Shown here: positions 5,375-7,577 of the stretch, in pieces
Layout of the letters: every line of letters starts with the position of its first letter
Numbering within the stretch: position 1 is the first letter of the stretch
DNA from: Fidelibacterota bacterium
GTDB lineage: Bacteria; Fidelibacterota; Fidelibacteria; Fidelibacterales; Fidelibacteraceae
Reading direction: 5' to 3'
DNA length: 7,577 nt
Assembly: GCA_030596185.1 (NCBI GenBank)
Contig: JAUVKP010000046.1
Span: 1-7,577 of the forward strand
Notes under the pieces: model-generated
The model's input: only the letters and a program-made list of their open reading frames with translations
What the model was told of the DNA's origin: nothing
Databases searched by the model: none
Made by a program: the position numbers and the translations under genes

Positions 5375-7000
5375 TTACATTCTTTCCGGTGCGGATACAC
5401 CAAGGATTTTTAAACCATTCGCTAGAATGATCTTTACAGCATCAATTAATTGTAGACGAGCTTTTGATAACTCTATATTTTCCGATACGACTCGGTGAAC
5501 AGAATAAAATTTGTGAAATGCTGTTGCCAGACGATATAAGTAGTTGGCCAGATGCATAGGTTCCAGACTTTTCTTACACAAATCCATAATATCTTTGAAT
5601 TCCAACATTACGTCCATGAGGGCAATAAGCTCTGGTTCCTTCAGAAGTGTAAGATCGGCATCTTCATAATCTTTAATGCCTTTTTCAGAGCTGTGCAAAA
5701 GTATATTACATATTCTGGCATGCGCGTATTGTAAATAAAATACCGGATTTTCGTCCGTTTGTTTTTGAGCCAGGGCAAGATCAAAATTCAAATGTGAATC
5801 CATGTTACGCATGATATAGAAATAACGTACCACATCCGTTCCGACAAGATCCATTAATTCATCCAAGGTAACGAAATTTGCTTTGCGCGTGGACATTTTG
5901 ACCATTTCACCATTACGGGTAAGTGTCACAAATTGATGTAAAAGCACGCGTATTGATGAAGTATCAAAGCCCATAGCTTCCAAAGCGGATTTTACATCCG
6001 GGTAGGTTGCATGGTGATCTGCTCCAAAAATATCAATGATCAAATCAAAACCACGTCTGATCTTTTCACGATGATAAGCAATATCGGGTAAACGATAGGT
6101 GGGTTCACCGGTATTTTTAACCAATACACGATCTTTGTCCGCACCAAACTCAGTCGCCTTGAACCAAGTTGCGCCATCTTCTTCATAGGTATATGCTTTT
6201 TCTCCAAGTACAGCTAAAACTTCTTTTATCTTACCTTGCTTATAAAGATCTTTTTCATTGAAATATACATCATGCTCGATCCCAAGTCGTTTTAAGGTAT
6301 CGCGGATAGTGATAAATATGGCATTAGATGCAAAATTGATAAAAAGTTCAAGATCATTCTCTGTTTTTAAATCACCATGTTTTTTGCGAAAATCAGCGGC
6401 AATATCAATAATATATTCGCCTTCATAGCCACCTTCGGGAATATCCAATTCCATACCCATCAATTCATTATATCTTGCAAGAACGGATAGACCCAACATG
6501 CGTATTTGTCGACCTGCATCATTAAAATAATATTCACGGGTCACATCAAAATCATGCCATTCAAGTATTCTAGAAATGGTATCGCCCAAAACAGCTTGGC
6601 GACCATGTCCGATGGTCAGCGGACCGGTTGGATTAGCAGATACAAATTCAACCTGAACTTTTTTTCCTTTACCGGAATTACTTTTTTGAAAATCTTCTTT
6701 TTCTTTACGAATACGAGGAATATATGCTTGAAAATATTCAGGTGAGAAAGTAAAATTAATAAAGCCCGGGGCAACGATCTCGATCTTTTCCAAACCTTTG
6801 ATCTTTCCTTCAAGCTCAGCTGCAATATCATTTGCGATGTCTAGGGGTCGGCGCTTCAGTTGTTTTGCAAGGGTTAATGCTACATTTGAGCTAACATGTC
6901 CAAAAGTATTTTTTCTTGGGCGTTCTACAGAAAATTGCGCGCGCTCCCACCCAAGCCGTTCCAGACATAAGTAAATTTCATTTTGTACTGCTTGTAACAT
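5375..7000 (-). CDS. argS: Arginyl-tRNA synthetase (ArgRS)
   Basis: A class I aminoacyl-tRNA synthetase that charges tRNA-Arg with arginine using ATP in the cytoplasm. With the start at 7000 the protein has 541 residues, slightly short but normal for bacterial ArgRS (about 540-600). The N-terminal domain that binds the tRNA D-loop covers roughly 1-90. The catalytic core begins with SANPTGPLTIGHGR (about 122-134), the HIGH-motif region, here T-I-G-H. Core motifs GADHHATYPDVK (about 327) and KMSTRK (368-373, the KMSKS loop) follow. The C-terminal anticodon-binding DALR domain starts near QYAHAR (about 424) and ends in the family-typical GVSAPERM. An ATG 21 nt upstream would give 548 residues but has no SD. 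The stop overlaps the region carrying the mltD SD, 13 nt before that gene, so the two are probably cotranscribed. A terminator-like hairpin before the gene may regulate it. The identity is certain. Confidence 0.97.
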   Translation of the reverse strand: MLQAVQNEIYLCLERLGWERAQFSVERPRKNTFGHVSSNVALTLAKQLKRRPLDIANDIAAELEGKIKGLEKIEIVAPGFINFTFSPEYFQAYIPRIRKEKEDFQKSNSGKGKKVQVEFVSANPTGPLTIGHGRQAVLGDTISRILEWHDFDVTREYYFNDAGRQIRMLGLSVLARYNELMGMELDIPEGGYEGEYIIDIAADFRKKHGDLKTENDLELFINFASNAIFITIRDTLKRLGIEHDVYFNEKDLYKQGKIKEVLAVLGEKAYTYEEDGATWFKATEFGADKDRVLVKNTGEPTYRLPDIAYHREKIRRGFDLIIDIFGADHHATYPDVKSALEAMGFDTSSIRVLLHQFVTLTRNGEMVKMSTRKANFVTLDELMDLVGTDVVRYFYIMRNMDSHLNFDLALAQKQTDENPVFYLQYAHARICNILLHSSEKGIKDYEDADLTLLKEPELIALMDVMLEFKDIMDLCKKSLEPMHLANYLYRLATAFHKFYSVHRVVSENIELSKARLQLIDAVKIILANGLKILGVSAPERM

Positions 7001-7003
7001 ATT

Positions 7004-7010
7004 CTCCTCA
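7004..7010 (-). promoter_or_regulatory. argS: Shine-Dalgarno site that fixes the argS start
   Basis: TGAGGAG on the minus strand, followed by AAT and then ATG at 7000, is a clear SD with short but workable spacing. The in-frame ATG at 7021 has no SD and directly follows a seven-T tract. This favours initiation at 7000. Confidence 0.75.
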
Positions 7011-7029
7011 AAAACAGACATAAAAAAAC

Positions 7030-7047
7030 GAGCTGCTAATGCAACCC
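7030..7047 (-). terminator. Terminator-like hairpin and U-tract directly upstream of argS (possible attenuator)
   Basis: In the minus-strand RNA, GGGUUGC and GCAGCUC form a 7-bp stem with two G-U pairs around an AUUA loop. One G follows, then seven Us (7028-7022). This has the shape of an intrinsic terminator, though of modest strength. It ends 13 nt before the argS SD and 22 nt before the chosen start, leaving no room for a promoter between terminator and gene. Either transcripts from upstream read through it, or it acts as an attenuator. It could instead be the imperfect terminator of the upstream thiolation gene. Confidence 0.45.
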
Positions 7048-7078
7048 TCTAACTATGGAAAACTAATAGTTTTCTTAG

Positions 7079-7084
7079 TCTATA
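7079..7084 (-). promoter_or_regulatory. Weak candidate -10 box for argS
   Basis: TATAGA on the minus strand matches the TATAAT consensus at four of six positions and lies about 80 nt before the argS start. No convincing -35 element is seen 16-18 nt upstream, where the sequence is simply AT-rich. If real, transcription would start near 7072 and give a leader of about 70 nt that contains the hairpin at 7058-7074 and the terminator-like hairpin at 7030-7047. This is a weak call. Confidence 0.2.
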
Positions 7085-7133
7085 TCAAATAAAAACTTTG
7101 CAAATATGTTCCGATAAAAAAGGTTTATTTTGA

Positions 7134-7577
7134 TCAGATCCGCATATCAGAAATTAATGGGTCATCAGCAGAAAGTGGTGTGCAATTAATATCCCAAGTA
7201 TTTTCATCCAGGATCACGTGAACCTGTATTTCTTCATCGGGTTTCGCTTTTGAATAGCGCGCAAGTAGCCGCGAAGCTAATTCCATATCATCCTGAGAAA
7301 ATTCACCGCTGCCAATAGCAATACCGCCGATCACATTTTTAATTTCAAAGAAATAACGTCCTGAAATATAAGGCTGTAATAAATGATATTCTGATTCATC
7401 GCGTGAAATAACAAGTTTTGCGTTCTCCGATATCCTAAAATGACGTCCTATTCGCAAAAGAGGAGCATCTTTTCTAGGAAAATCATCTTTCCCATATTGA
7501 TCAAGCAGATCTTTGACACGATCACCGTATTCCGGAACGATCAGGTAACAATTTCCTCCGGCAGCAACGGCAAGTTC
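7134..7577 (-). CDS. ThiI/MnmA-like tRNA thiolation protein, C-terminal part (5' end outside window)
   Basis: Reading is open from the window edge to a TGA stop, giving 147 residues with no start inside the window. The segment starting AAGGNCYL, followed by a VKDLL helix, then LLRIGRHFRI, a VISRDESEYHLL stretch and a late ARYSK motif, is the arrangement I know from the C-terminal half of PP-loop tRNA thiouridylase-like proteins. In these, a ThiI/MnmA-type ATP pyrophosphatase domain is followed by a small RNA-binding domain of the NFACT-R/DUF814 type. The inferred role is sulfur transfer to a tRNA uridine in the cytoplasm. The PP-loop (SGGxDS) that would prove it lies outside the window, so the exact reaction is unknown. 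A TTG at 7457 is an internal Leu codon, not a start. The next gene is argS, about 130 nt downstream, another tRNA-related function. The family call is fairly sure; the substrate is not. Confidence 0.7.
   Translation of the reverse strand, partial: ELAVAAGGNCYLIVPEYGDRVKDLLDQYGKDDFPRKDAPLLRIGRHFRISENAKLVISRDESEYHLLQPYISGRYFFEIKNVIGGIAIGSGEFSQDDMELASRLLARYSKAKPDEEIQVHVILDENTWDINCTPLSADDPLISDMRI

Noticed and set aside
7001..7021. Upstream ATG at 7021 as the argS start
   Set aside because: It directly follows a T-tract with no SD, while the ATG at 7000 has a strong SD and still gives a full-length enzyme.
7058..7074. Hairpin with GAAAACT arms as a terminator of the upstream gene
   Set aside because: The stem is AT-rich and no U-tract follows on either strand.
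7022..7133. T-box riboswitch controlling argS
   Set aside because: The GAGGGTTGC stretch is only loosely like the T-box core, and no specifier stem with an Arg codon is visible.

Overview
All recognisable protein genes lie on the minus strand, so transcription runs from high to low coordinates. The window looks like an ordinary chromosomal housekeeping region of an AT-rich bacterium using the standard code. Three clues point to the FCB superphylum: a DUF4837-type lipoprotein, a 31-residue COX24/mS38-type basic protein, and an HU-family protein with Ile where the beta-arm Pro usually sits. Several genes have strong Shine-Dalgarno (SD) sequences, which argues against Bacteroidota proper, where such sites are largely absent. 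A low-GC FCB candidate lineage such as Cloacimonadota is plausible but not proven.

Cluster 1 (7577 to about 3020) reads in order: the C-terminal part of a ThiI/MnmA-like tRNA thiolation protein, cut by the window edge; argS; mltD, a lipoprotein lytic transglycosylase with LysM repeats; an HU/IHF-family DNA-binding protein; and a 31-aa ribosome-associated-type protein. It ends at a strong intrinsic terminator (3020-3049). argS and mltD are 13 nt apart. The HU stop codon is fused to the SD of the 31-aa gene. A terminator-like hairpin lies just before the argS SD, and HU has a candidate promoter of its own.

The spacer 2716-3054 separates the two clusters. It holds a composite inverted repeat (2825-2954), a perfect 11-bp-stem palindrome (2981-3006) and the terminator.

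Cluster 2 (2715 to 302) is a tight operon: xseA and xseB (the two exonuclease VII subunits, overlapping by 8 nt), then a DUF4837 lipoprotein gene one base after xseB. Downstream are short ACAGGAT repeats, a probable terminator (184-238) and a second composite inverted repeat (3-116) built like the one at 2825-2954.

I see no new multigene system, phage, IS element, CRISPR array or RNA gene. The most interesting signals are small: the coupled HU and 31-aa gene, the possible argS attenuator, the paired REPIN-like repeats, and the lipoprotein locked into the xseAB operon.
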